From Mariprofundus sp. (GTDB lineage Bacteria > Pseudomonadota > Zetaproteobacteria > Mariprofundales > Mariprofundaceae): 33,332 nucleotides of DNA. Shown one piece after another: positions 1 through 7,156 of the stretch (the first letter of the stretch is position 1; each line of letters starts with the position of its first letter). The position numbers and the translations under genes were made by a program. The stretch is taken from positions 1 to 33,332 of the forward strand of contig JAJFLE010000020.1 in the NCBI GenBank assembly GCA_021772835.1, given 5' to 3'. The notes beneath the pieces are model-generated. The model was not told where the DNA came from, did no database searches, and was given only the letters and a program-made list of their open reading frames with translations.

Positions 1-102
1 TTGAAAAACATCAGCAAAAAGTGGACGATGCCTATCAGAGATTGGAAAGCAGCACTAAACCGCTTTAGCATTCAATTCGACGACAGGATGCCAAGGCAGT
101 AA
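1..102 (+). CDS. IS256-family transposase, C-terminal fragment (cut by window edge)
   Basis: Reading from base 1 in frame 1 gives 33 residues ending at TAA (100-102). They include KKWTMPIRDWKAALNRF and then IQFDDRMP. This tail (KWTMPI..W..ALN.F.I.F..R) is characteristic of the C-terminus of IS256-family (mutator-type, DDE) transposases. The first codon, TTG, is internal sequence and not a start. Catalytic residues would lie upstream, outside the window. The product would cut and join the element's ends during transposition. Whether the full gene is intact is unknown. Confidence 0.82.
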   Translation: MKNISKKWTMPIRDWKAALNRFSIQFDDRMPRQ

Positions 103-110
103 ACCAAAGC

Positions 111-137
111 CGTTTACACAAAATTTCTTACACCCTC
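111..137. repeat. Terminal inverted repeat (right) of the IS256-family element
   Basis: The 27 bases starting CGTTTACACAAAATTTC resemble the outward-facing ends of IS256-family elements, which read roughly GAG.GT...AATTTTGTGTAAAC when viewed inward. The repeat lies 9 bases after the transposase stop codon, the usual place for the right end. The partner repeat is outside the window, so the pairing is inferred. Confidence 0.65.
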
Positions 138-175
138 GAGGTCAGATTCAGCATGCGGATAACTACGCTTATCTC

Positions 176-1147
176 GTGAACCTGCATGCAACAAGTCAGA
201 TTCTTCTTTTTTTCGGCCTGTTTATTCTGGGTTTTGTCTATACCGCCGGTTATCACCTCAACGGCGGCCAGCCCAAACCCGTCAAACAAATATTCTGGGT
301 GCTTCCTGCCATTGCAGCAGGCTATATTCTGCATCTGTTTCCGCCCCTTGAGGAGGTCGGCAAGCTGATCATGTCAGCCGCCTTTGCCTATACGGAATAC
401 CTGATGTTTGCTGCTGCGAAAGAGGGTCGCTTCTCCAAGCCCTCAATTACAGCACTATGTCTGCCTGGCCTGATCACCTTCACCGCAGCCCCCTGGCTTG
501 ATCTCGCAGATATAAAGATCGCTTTTTTCGTTGTTGTTACCGGGCCATGTTTCTTCGTCCTGATGGCGGGACTGCAACTGATTGCCAATGTCATGAAAGG
601 TGATCGTTTGTCGGGAAAACCGGAATGGATTTTCATTGTTTTGATCGCGATAAGTTATCTGCTGACTGCCTACGCTACATTTATCGCCCATGTCGCCCCG
701 GTACTTATTGCCCTGTCGTTTGTCCTGCCCGTTATGCTTTATCTGGTTTATGTTAATATATTCAAAGCGCTAAATTTTTGCGGGCCTACCTCTCTGGCTG
801 TCGCATTCATCGCCGGATTCTCATGGTTTCTGGCTGCCATGATACTTCTTGCCGTGTTTGGAGAACCATTCATGGAGAATGCTCTGCACATGATTATTCT
901 CGGGCAGGTGACAACGCATATTATAGCTGTCGGGGCCAGAGTCATCGGCTTTTTCTCCGGAGGAGATGTTATCAGTGATACCAAACTGACACTTCTGATA
1001 TTACTCTGGCAGCTGGTGCCATTGACCCGAGGTTTGGATATACTCATAGATTTCCCTGCCGGGACGGTATGGGTTGCAACCGTGATCACTGCCGCCGTTT
1101 TTGTTCCCTGGTCCATACTAATGCTAGCCAGAATTCGCAAAGTCTAA
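176..1147 (+). CDS. NnrS-like polytopic membrane protein, probably 5'-truncated by the IS
   Basis: This is a 323-residue, almost wholly hydrophobic protein with roughly ten membrane segments. The annotated start is GTG at 176, with no convincing ribosome-binding site. Its N-terminus (LHATSQILLFFGLFILGF) resembles the second helix of NnrS proteins, where a His precedes a Leu/Phe/Gly-rich segment. A late segment (ALHMIILGQVTTHIIAVGAR) resembles the NnrS helix with H..T.G..G. NnrS is a heme- and copper-containing membrane protein linked to nitric oxide metabolism. Family members are nearer 400 residues, so the first helix seems missing. The frame stays open upstream through codons for QHADNYAYL and into the IS end at about 137, as expected if the insertion removed the true start. 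The remnant could be a pseudogene or be expressed from the GTG. The family call is from pattern memory only; an unrelated multi-pass protein is possible. Confidence 0.5.
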   Translation: MNLHATSQILLFFGLFILGFVYTAGYHLNGGQPKPVKQIFWVLPAIAAGYILHLFPPLEEVGKLIMSAAFAYTEYLMFAAAKEGRFSKPSITALCLPGLITFTAAPWLDLADIKIAFFVVVTGPCFFVLMAGLQLIANVMKGDRLSGKPEWIFIVLIAISYLLTAYATFIAHVAPVLIALSFVLPVMLYLVYVNIFKALNFCGPTSLAVAFIAGFSWFLAAMILLAVFGEPFMENALHMIILGQVTTHIIAVGARVIGFFSGGDVISDTKLTLLILLWQLVPLTRGLDILIDFPAGTVWVATVITAAVFVPWSILMLARIRKV

Positions 1148-1208
1148 AATGAATGCTACCAAGTGTTGAATTCGTACGTTTTGATTGGTTCAAACTGAGG
1201 TAACAGGG

Positions 1209-2567
1209 TTATGCTTTGGCTACAACCAGTCCCATAGCCTGCTGTTGATCAAACTGCTTTTTATCCACTTTCAGGTAAGCCACACCATCTTCCAGAATCA
1301 CTTTGGCTTCGTGAACGCCATCTAGCTGCAAAATCTTCTCTGCAAGCTGATCCGCTGCACTCTGATCAGCCACCTGCACCTGCAGCATGAATGAGGAGAG
1401 ATAAGCCGGCACACGCATACCGAGCGCCAGCAGCAGCCACAACAGGGCTGCGATGGCGCAAGCGTAAAAGACAGCCTGAATACCGAATGCACCGCTTAAC
1501 CAGCCACCGCCTGCCCCGCCGATAAAAGCACCGAGAAACTGTGACGTAGAATAAACACCCATGGCTGTACCCTTGCTGTCCACAGGTGCCATACGTGAGA
1601 TCAGCGATGGCAGACATGCCTCCAGCACATTAAACGCGATAAAAAACAACAACAATCCAAAACCAACAGCCCACAAAGAGCGCTGGTCGGTTCCCAGCAA
1701 CAGCTCTGAAACAGCCATCAGGATAATACAGCCGATAAACACCTGTTTCATTTTCTGCTTCTTTTCGGCAAACATCACCAGTGGCGCCATGCCCAATACT
1801 GAGATCATCAACACGGGCAGGTAGAACCAGGCATGTTCATCCGTTGGCAGCCCCAATGTATCTCTGAGCACAAAGGGCAGTGCCGTGAACATCGCCATCA
1901 TAATGCCGTGCTGAATCAAAATACCGGCATCGAGCCGAAACAGTTGTCGATCTAACAGAATCTGTTTGAGCTGAGCAGGAACAGTCTCAACCTCACGATG
2001 AAAATTCAGCTGTTCCGGATCAGGCACAAGCAGATACAGGATGGCTATGCCTGCAGCTGCCAGAATAGCCGTCAGCCAGAATATACCCGCCACACCGATA
2101 CCGGCATTAAGCAGTGGCCCTATCATCAATGCCAGTGTGAATGACATACCGATAGAGATGCCCATGATTGCCATGGACTTGGTACGTTCCTGCTCCCTGG
2201 TCAGGTCAGCCATCAGCGCCATCATGGCAGCAGCAATGGCTCCTGAGCCCTGAATAGCGCGGCCTATAATCACGCCCCATATCGAATCGGACATCGCCGC
2301 AACCACACTGCCTATGGCAAATAGCAAAAGGCCTGCAGTAATAATCGGTTTACGACCGAATCGATCCGATAACATACCGAACGGAATCTGGAAGATCGCC
2401 ATGGTCAGCCCGTAAACACCGAGGGCAAGGCCTACCAGCATTGGGGTCACTGCTTCCAAGCCTTCTGCATACAGCGAGAAAACCGGCAGGATCATGAACA
2501 GCCCCAGCATGCGCAGGCCATAAATGCCCGCCAGCGAAAATACGCTGCGACGCTCTAAGCTATTCAT
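1209..2567 (-). CDS. YajR-type major facilitator superfamily transporter with C-terminal YAM-like domain
   Basis: This 452-residue inner-membrane transporter has twelve predicted helices. The MFS signature between helices 2 and 3 is clear (GMLSDRFGRKPII, about residues 63-75), and proton-coupled efflux is the likely mode. After the last helix (about 385), a soluble tail of about 65 residues (DQLAEKILQLDGVHEAKVI..GVAYLKVD) looks like a small ferredoxin-like fold. This matches the YAM domain of Escherichia coli YajR, and the length matches that family (about 450). The substrate is unknown. The gene ends 15 bases upstream of ctaA's stop-side boundary in the same orientation: the ctaA stop is at 2583 and this start is at 2567, so it may be cotranscribed with the oxidase-like gene and ctaA. 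Its stop faces the NnrS-like gene across a 61-base convergent gap with no obvious terminator. Confidence 0.85.
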   Translation of the reverse strand: MNSLERRSVFSLAGIYGLRMLGLFMILPVFSLYAEGLEAVTPMLVGLALGVYGLTMAIFQIPFGMLSDRFGRKPIITAGLLLFAIGSVVAAMSDSIWGVIIGRAIQGSGAIAAAMMALMADLTREQERTKSMAIMGISIGMSFTLALMIGPLLNAGIGVAGIFWLTAILAAAGIAILYLLVPDPEQLNFHREVETVPAQLKQILLDRQLFRLDAGILIQHGIMMAMFTALPFVLRDTLGLPTDEHAWFYLPVLMISVLGMAPLVMFAEKKQKMKQVFIGCIILMAVSELLLGTDQRSLWAVGFGLLLFFIAFNVLEACLPSLISRMAPVDSKGTAMGVYSTSQFLGAFIGGAGGGWLSGAFGIQAVFYACAIAALLWLLLALGMRVPAYLSSFMLQVQVADQSAADQLAEKILQLDGVHEAKVILEDGVAYLKVDKKQFDQQQAMGLVVAKA

Positions 2568-2582
2568 CTGTAGTTTGCAGGC

Positions 2583-3626
2583 CTATCTTTGTTCAGTCGT
2601 CTGAAGCATACGCAGGGTATACAGAGCGAAAGCAAACAGCAGCATGGCTCCCCCCTGATGCGCAACACCCAGATGCAGTTGCACGACCGAAAGCAGTGTA
2701 GCCAGGCCGAGCAGGAACTGAATCACAACCATGCCCATCATCATGTGCATGCCACGTTTTGCAGCACCTACCAGTTCAAACTTTCTGGAATAGATAAAAG
2801 TAGCGATCACCAGCAGCAGTGTCGTTTCAGCCAGCAGCCGGTGATTAAACTGAACAGCCGCGATATTCTCGAACCAGTTCAGGTGGTAGGGCTGCAACAT
2901 GGCATAACCTTCAGGAATGAAGTGACCATCCATCAACGGGAAGGTGTTATAGGCAAAACCGGCTTTCAAGCCAGCCACAAAACCACCGGCTGCCACGGTA
3001 ATGGCAATCAGCAGAGTAAGCCCAGCCACAGCCCAGAACAGCGGTTTAACGCTGTACAGTGAAGGTTCGCGTTTCGGGTAAAGCAGGCCTGTCGCTACCC
3101 ACAGGATATAAGCAAAAATGGCGAACGCAGCCATCAGGTGCGCTGTCAGTCGGTACTGGCTGACATATGCCTGATCAAATCCACTGCTCACCATATACCA
3201 GCCCAACACACCCTGCATGGCACCAAGTGCAAACATGATCACCAGTTGAGGTCGCAACGGTTTACTGATTTTACCGGCAATCAGGAAATAGAGGAACGGC
3301 AGCAGGAAGAACATGCCTATCATACGACCCCATACGCGGTGAATATACTCGAGCATAAAAATGCCCTTATAACCTTCTACGTCCATATTCGGGTTCAGTT
3401 CATGAAACTCGGGAATCTGTTGATAGTGTTTGAATGACTCCAACCATGCGGCTTCAGTCAGCGGTGGAATCCAGCCCATCAGCGGATCCCAGGTCATCAT
3501 GGAGAGGCCGGAATGCGTCAGCCTTGTTGCACCGCCGATCACCAGCATGATGAAAATAGCCACGCATACAAACAGCAGCCAGTAGGCAATCTGCCTGTCG
3601 TAATTCATTTGAGTCGAATCAGTCAT
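2583..3626 (-). CDS. ctaA: Heme A synthase (COX15/CtaA family)
   Basis: The 347-residue protein has about eight membrane helices. CtaA oxidises the C8 methyl of heme O to a formyl group, giving heme A for aa3-type oxidases, at the cytoplasmic membrane. Family motifs are plain: GGATRLTHSGLSM near residue 31, a loop with W.PL.GWIPPL, EYIHRVWGR near residue 93, and further helix histidines (LTAHLMA, FNHRLLAE, GVAHQGGA) that ligand hemes. The proteobacterial COX15-type length and the long first periplasmic loop fit. The start ATG overlaps the TGA of the upstream oxidase-like gene by 4 bases (3623-3626), so the two are translationally coupled. ctaB and the cox structural genes lie about 8 kb away on the same strand. 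The call is firm. Confidence 0.95.
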   Translation of the reverse strand: MTDSTQMNYDRQIAYWLLFVCVAIFIMLVIGGATRLTHSGLSMMTWDPLMGWIPPLTEAAWLESFKHYQQIPEFHELNPNMDVEGYKGIFMLEYIHRVWGRMIGMFFLLPFLYFLIAGKISKPLRPQLVIMFALGAMQGVLGWYMVSSGFDQAYVSQYRLTAHLMAAFAIFAYILWVATGLLYPKREPSLYSVKPLFWAVAGLTLLIAITVAAGGFVAGLKAGFAYNTFPLMDGHFIPEGYAMLQPYHLNWFENIAAVQFNHRLLAETTLLLVIATFIYSRKFELVGAAKRGMHMMMGMVVIQFLLGLATLLSVVQLHLGVAHQGGAMLLFAFALYTLRMLQTTEQR

Positions 3627-4996
3627 GATGTTGCAACCTCGCTGTTGGTATTTTTACGTCCCTTGATCATCACCGGTAACACGACAAAGGCAAACAGAAT
3701 GCCGGACAATACTGCAATCACACCACCTACACCCACCAGATCCTGTGGTGTGATCATGCCCTGAATGCCGATATCCTGTGTGGTGCCGACAACTTTACGT
3801 TTCATGCCGTGCCCCCCACCCCAGGCAAGGCCACCGATATGCATAATCTGGCCAACCGCATAGGCATAAACCTGGATCCTCGCCCATTTCAGGTTTGGTA
3901 TGGCAAAACCAAAAGCAGGCAACCAGTAGTAGGTCATAGCCATAAATGCCATGGTAACCGCTACAATCGAGCCATGATAATGCGCAGTAATCAACGTGCT
4001 GCTTTCACCAATAAACAGGCCCAAGACGCCTCCAAGACCGAACAGCGTAATGGAGAAGATCAGCGCGACGTATAGATGGCGATGCGCCTTATCTGCAGCC
4101 GACTGCCTCATCAGTGCCCAGACAACCGGCAAAGCAATCAACAGTGGTGCAACACCATTACCTTCACGCATCAAGCGGACAAACCAGGTAATAAATTCAG
4201 GCCCGCCAATATCATAGGCGATAAATGGCCACGGCATCATCAACACAGGTGCCACGCCAACAAGAAATGCAGCCATGATATATTTCGGTTTGGCTGCCAC
4301 TTCAATCGAACATGCCTGCGCCAGCCATAACCAGCTCACACATAAGAGAGCCGTATGCGCAAACTGCAAGACATGGCCACCTGCCCAGTAGAGTGATTCA
4401 TAATAGGCGCGGCCACTGGAGATCGGTGAATCAACAAAAGTCCAGATCAGCGCCAACAAGGCAACCAGTACTGCAATCGCTGCAGTTAATGTGCCAAAAC
4501 GCAGTGCGCCCTCACCTGTGAATTCGCGGCTCTTACCACACTGCAACGACCAAAGGCTTCTCAGAACCAGCAGCAGGACACCACCGCCGAATACGATCAG
4601 TCCTTTAATAAATATACGGTTTTCCAGCATCGGGATATAATTGTTGGTCAGTGGATTGGCATCCCCGGTCAACGGAGATACACCGACAATGACACCACCA
4701 GCCACGACCAGAATCAGGGAAAGCCAACCTGTCATCACCTGCCTGCTGCTTGTATTAAGCGTCCAGAATACACCAGCAATAGCCACCAACCACCAGAGCA
4801 CGGTGAAATCCACATGCAAAACGAGTGCGGTATAGAAAAAATCTTTCCATGGCATCTCATAGGTCGTGCGCGCCATGGCCAGTAACAACGGGTAAATGCC
4901 CGAAGCCAGCAAAAAGCCTACGGCCACATAGAGCCAACCAACAGCAAGCGTATGTTGTGGAGAGTTATCAATAGGAAGTGAATATTTTATTGTCAT
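3623..4996 (-). CDS. Divergent heme-copper oxidase subunit I-like protein (NOR-like)
   Basis: The protein has 457 residues and about twelve helices. The start is ATG at 4996, because AGGA lies 7 bases upstream and the upstream in-frame extension is not hydrophobic-start-like. It keeps a low-spin heme ligand in helix II (H61, LVLHVDF) and a helix-X HxH pair (H339/H341, TAHYHGS) aligned with SHFHYV of the CoxA in this window. Helix VI has one histidine (H208, WAGGHVLQF). It has no cross-link tyrosine in the H-x3-Y position. The helix-VII His-His pair that binds CuB is absent: residues 240-290 contain no His, only D262 and E267 as candidate ligands. It is therefore a subunit I fold with an altered active site, like some uncharacterised NOR-type groups (eNOR, sNOR, gNOR) rather than an O2 reductase. 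It is coupled to ctaA by a 4-base overlap and faces a cytochrome b561-like gene. The substrate is unknown; NO is a hypothesis. Confidence 0.75.
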   Translation of the reverse strand: MTIKYSLPIDNSPQHTLAVGWLYVAVGFLLASGIYPLLLAMARTTYEMPWKDFFYTALVLHVDFTVLWWLVAIAGVFWTLNTSSRQVMTGWLSLILVVAGGVIVGVSPLTGDANPLTNNYIPMLENRIFIKGLIVFGGGVLLLVLRSLWSLQCGKSREFTGEGALRFGTLTAAIAVLVALLALIWTFVDSPISSGRAYYESLYWAGGHVLQFAHTALLCVSWLWLAQACSIEVAAKPKYIMAAFLVGVAPVLMMPWPFIAYDIGGPEFITWFVRLMREGNGVAPLLIALPVVWALMRQSAADKAHRHLYVALIFSITLFGLGGVLGLFIGESSTLITAHYHGSIVAVTMAFMAMTYYWLPAFGFAIPNLKWARIQVYAYAVGQIMHIGGLAWGGGHGMKRKVVGTTQDIGIQGMITPQDLVGVGGVIAVLSGILFAFVVLPVMIKGRKNTNSEVATS

Positions 4997-5065
4997 GGGT
5001 AATCCTGTGATGCCATTTTCGGTGCGCACTTTAACACCTGCACAAATCCAGCGCAGCAGGTTTAT

Positions 5066-5097
5066 CAATAATCGCAAAAATCATGACTTCATTATTG
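5066..5097. promoter_or_regulatory. 7-bp inverted repeat in the divergent promoter region
   Basis: CAATAAT (5066-5072) and ATTATTG (5091-5097) form a perfect inverted repeat with an 18-base spacer. It sits in the 125-base gap between the oxidase-like gene (minus) and the b561-like gene (plus), so it could be an operator shared by both. The half-sites match no consensus I can name. The local sequence is AT-rich, so chance is a real possibility. Confidence 0.3.
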
Positions 5098-5121
5098 CGT
5101 TAATTATGTAAGGATTCAGAC

Positions 5122-5700
5122 ATGAGACACGAACGCACCATACGCATATTACATATATTTATCATCATTGTCGTATTCACCCAGCTGCTCACTGAGCTGT
5201 TTATGCAAGTGCCCAAACCCGGGGAAAAAATAGATGTTCTGATGGGCCTCGTTTTCTCCGTCCACGAGATAATGGGCATGATTGTGTTAATCGTCATGAT
5301 TATCTACCTGATGATAGTCGGTGATAACGAGCAGCACCGTAACCGGCTGTTCCCCTGGTTAACACCTGAAGGTAGAGCGGGTCTGATCATAGAACTCAAA
5401 CGTGATGTTCCCGGCTGGTTCAAAGGTATTCTGGCCAAACCCGAAGACGCTCATCGCATTGCCGGTAGCATCCATGGTCTGGGCGTCATACTGACAACAC
5501 TGCTTGGTGTTACCGGTTGCATCATCTATCTGGGTATGAAACATGACGGAAGCATGCCCCCTGCGATTAAAAGTATCAGAGAGTTCCATGAGCTGCTTGG
5601 AACGCTGTTGTGGATCTTTATTTGCGGCCATATGTTTATGGCAGCAGTTCATCAATTCAAAGGTCATCGTGTATTGCAGGGCATGTTCAAGGGAGAGTAG
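5122..5700 (+). CDS. Cytochrome b561-like membrane protein
   Basis: This 192-residue protein has four hydrophobic helices (about 8-29, 44-67, 114-138, 155-178) joined by a long hydrophilic loop at 70-112. Histidines fall inside or near the helices (H11, H48, H118, H156, H170, H177), as expected for bis-His ligation of b hemes in the bacterial b561/hydrogenase b-subunit superfamily. The likely job is electron transfer between quinol and a periplasmic partner. The start ATG is preceded by AAGGA at suitable spacing. It is transcribed away from the divergent oxidase-like gene, and the two could serve one electron-transfer path, although that is inference. The family call rests on topology and His placement rather than a signature motif. 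Confidence 0.65.
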   Translation: MRHERTIRILHIFIIIVVFTQLLTELFMQVPKPGEKIDVLMGLVFSVHEIMGMIVLIVMIIYLMIVGDNEQHRNRLFPWLTPEGRAGLIIELKRDVPGWFKGILAKPEDAHRIAGSIHGLGVILTTLLGVTGCIIYLGMKHDGSMPPAIKSIREFHELLGTLLWIFICGHMFMAAVHQFKGHRVLQGMFKGE

Positions 5701-5728
5701 CAACAGGTTCGGGTTAACAAACTCTCCC
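5691..5728 (+). terminator. Stem-loop overlapping the stop of the b561-like gene
   Basis: GGGAGAGT (5691-5698, containing the end of the coding frame) pairs perfectly with ACTCTCCC (5721-5728) across a 22-base loop. The position just after the gene suggests a 3' end structure. No T-run follows, so it is not a canonical intrinsic terminator and could instead protect the mRNA end. Confidence 0.35.
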
Positions 5729-5749
5729 GACAAAGCTATGATCGAACCA

Positions 5750-5785
5750 TATTGGCAGGTGCTATTTTATGACATTCTGCCAATA
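5750..5785. repeat. 9-bp perfect inverted repeat in an intergenic gap
   Basis: TATTGGCAG (5750-5758) and CTGCCAATA (5777-5785) are exact reverse complements separated by 18 bases. The repeat is 22 bases downstream of the preceding stem-loop and about 120 bases before the PAS-protein start. It could be an operator for the PAS gene or an RNA hairpin. No T-run follows it. Confidence 0.45.
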
Positions 5786-5848
5786 ATCAGCTCGCATAAA
5801 CTAAAGCGCGGCTTTATGCTTACAGATTGGTCACTTTCGGTTTGCCGA

Positions 5849-5860
5849 CCCATCCATGGG
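5849..5860. repeat. Short hairpin with TCCA loop
   Basis: CCCA-TCCA-TGGG is a perfect 4-bp stem with a TCCA loop. The core is the same as in hairpins at 9255-9297 and, with TCCG, at 11138-11157. It may be a minimal member of that dispersed family, but at this length it is weak evidence on its own. Confidence 0.3.
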
Positions 5861-5907
5861 CCACACGGAAATGCTGAATAAATCAGTGTTTCCCTAAGGG
5901 AGCATCA

Positions 5908-6954
5908 ATGAGACAGTTTTTTTCCAATTGGGCAAATCTCAGCAGTCATGCAGGCGCAATGCTGATGGCTCCTGCTATTCTTGCCATCGGTATTCTGGCT
6001 TACAGCCACTTCTCCTGGAATAAACAGATGATCGAAGAGGCGCCTCTGCTTGATGTGGTCATGGAGATCAAAGTAGAGCTGGAACGCACTCACATGCATC
6101 TGCATGAAGTCGAACGTGGCATGATCATATTACCCGGCATCAGAGACCAGAAGATTTTACAGGATCAACATGATCAAATCATTCACAACATTGACCATAC
6201 ACTTGAATCGCTGGTCAACCTGGACACCTATATTGCTCAGTTATTGACAGGAAACACGGTCATTGGTGCTGTGACACTCAGCCACCTGAAGGCGAAAAAA
6301 AGTACGGATGATGAACTGAACAAACGACTGGAAACTTTGAAAGTTACTATTATCGCTCTCAAAGAGTACCTGATTCCCCGTCTTCAAGGTGATGCCTATC
6401 AATCTTTTATCTACGATTCCGAAAACGACATGATGTTTGATGATGCACTCGAAATTGCTCAGGCGGCTGATGATCGTGTGCATGAGATCATTAAGGAAAA
6501 GCTATCGCTGCAACGCAGGGCTTTTCTATTGTTCGTTGCTTTTTTCACCCTGTTGACCGGCTTCTTCCTCATCAAATGGAATAAGCTCAAGAACAGACAT
6601 CATAATGACCTGGCAGACCTCTATCTTGCTACGCAGGCCATCGAACAATCGGATGAAGCTATTTTGATTATTGATCGCGATGGCATGATTGAATATGTAA
6701 ATAACCAGTTCACTGAAGCCACTGGCTACAAGAGAGATGAAATAACCACACAAACGCTGGCTGCACTGGATACGGACAAGAACTCTCTCATGAATGACGC
6801 GCTTCCTTTTGTACTGGAGGGCATTAAATGGCAACTGGAAGTCGATTGCAAAGATAGTCAGGGCAACAGTTACCGTTCCCACACAACAATTTCTCCACTA
6901 CTGGATCGTTCAGGCAATGTCGCGTTTTGTGAAATCAGGCAGAAGATCCTCTAA
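5908..6954 (+). CDS. Membrane-anchored PAS sensor protein without an output domain
   Basis: The protein has 348 residues. An N-terminal helix (about 15-35) and a second helix (about 204-224) bracket a mostly helical, probably periplasmic region with the look of a four-helix-bundle sensor. A cytoplasmic PAS domain follows (about 240-345: AIEQSDEAILIIDRDGMIEY, then NNQFTEATGYKRDE). The chain ends at ...CEIRQKIL, just at the PAS exit, so no kinase, GGDEF, EAL or methyl-accepting domain is present. It may signal through a partner or be a truncated receptor. The start is supported by AAGGGAG upstream. It stands alone between a 207-base gap and a 202-base gap; the second gap (6955-7156) holds nothing I can identify. 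Confidence 0.7.
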   Translation: MRQFFSNWANLSSHAGAMLMAPAILAIGILAYSHFSWNKQMIEEAPLLDVVMEIKVELERTHMHLHEVERGMIILPGIRDQKILQDQHDQIIHNIDHTLESLVNLDTYIAQLLTGNTVIGAVTLSHLKAKKSTDDELNKRLETLKVTIIALKEYLIPRLQGDAYQSFIYDSENDMMFDDALEIAQAADDRVHEIIKEKLSLQRRAFLLFVAFFTLLTGFFLIKWNKLKNRHHNDLADLYLATQAIEQSDEAILIIDRDGMIEYVNNQFTEATGYKRDEITTQTLAALDTDKNSLMNDALPFVLEGIKWQLEVDCKDSQGNSYRSHTTISPLLDRSGNVAFCEIRQKIL

Positions 6955-7156
6955 CCCGGACAATTCATAAATCGTTGTGATGATTGCGCCGGGCAATTGT
7001 TTGCAACGGCTTCTGAAGCAGGCGTGCGTAGCAGTGCATACGGACAACTGATAAAGGGTTGTGCAGGCAAAGCGGCAAACAAGGGCGCAACTGAATCTTA
7101 TGAATAGTCAGGGCTAAAGGGTATTCAAACGCTTACAGCACATCCTAAGATGCCAG

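Larger units (their letters stand above)
1..137 (+). mobile_element. Right end of an IS256-family insertion sequence
   Basis: The window opens inside an insertion sequence. It contains the last codons of an IS256-type transposase (1-102) and then a non-coding terminus. The terminus includes GTTTACACAAAATTTC (from 112), which closely resembles the terminal inverted repeats of IS256-family elements as I remember them. The element probably ends near 137 (..CACCCTC), and an 8-9 bp target duplication would start at about 138. The left end and most of the transposase lie outside the window, so copy number and intactness cannot be judged. The boundary is uncertain by a few bases. Confidence 0.8.

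Noticed and set aside
2589-3062. Plus-strand frame of 157 codons opposite ctaA
   Set aside because: Gln/His/Ser-rich translation typical of an antisense shadow. The ctaA protein on the other strand is certain.
4997-5077. N-terminal extension of the oxidase-like protein to an upstream ATG (27 more residues)
   Set aside because: The ATG at 4996 has an AGGA site at proper distance, and the extension would occupy most of the divergent promoter gap.
6955-7156. Possible tRNA or small RNA in the gap after the PAS gene
   Set aside because: No cloverleaf arms, no T-psi-C-like box and no terminator could be seen.
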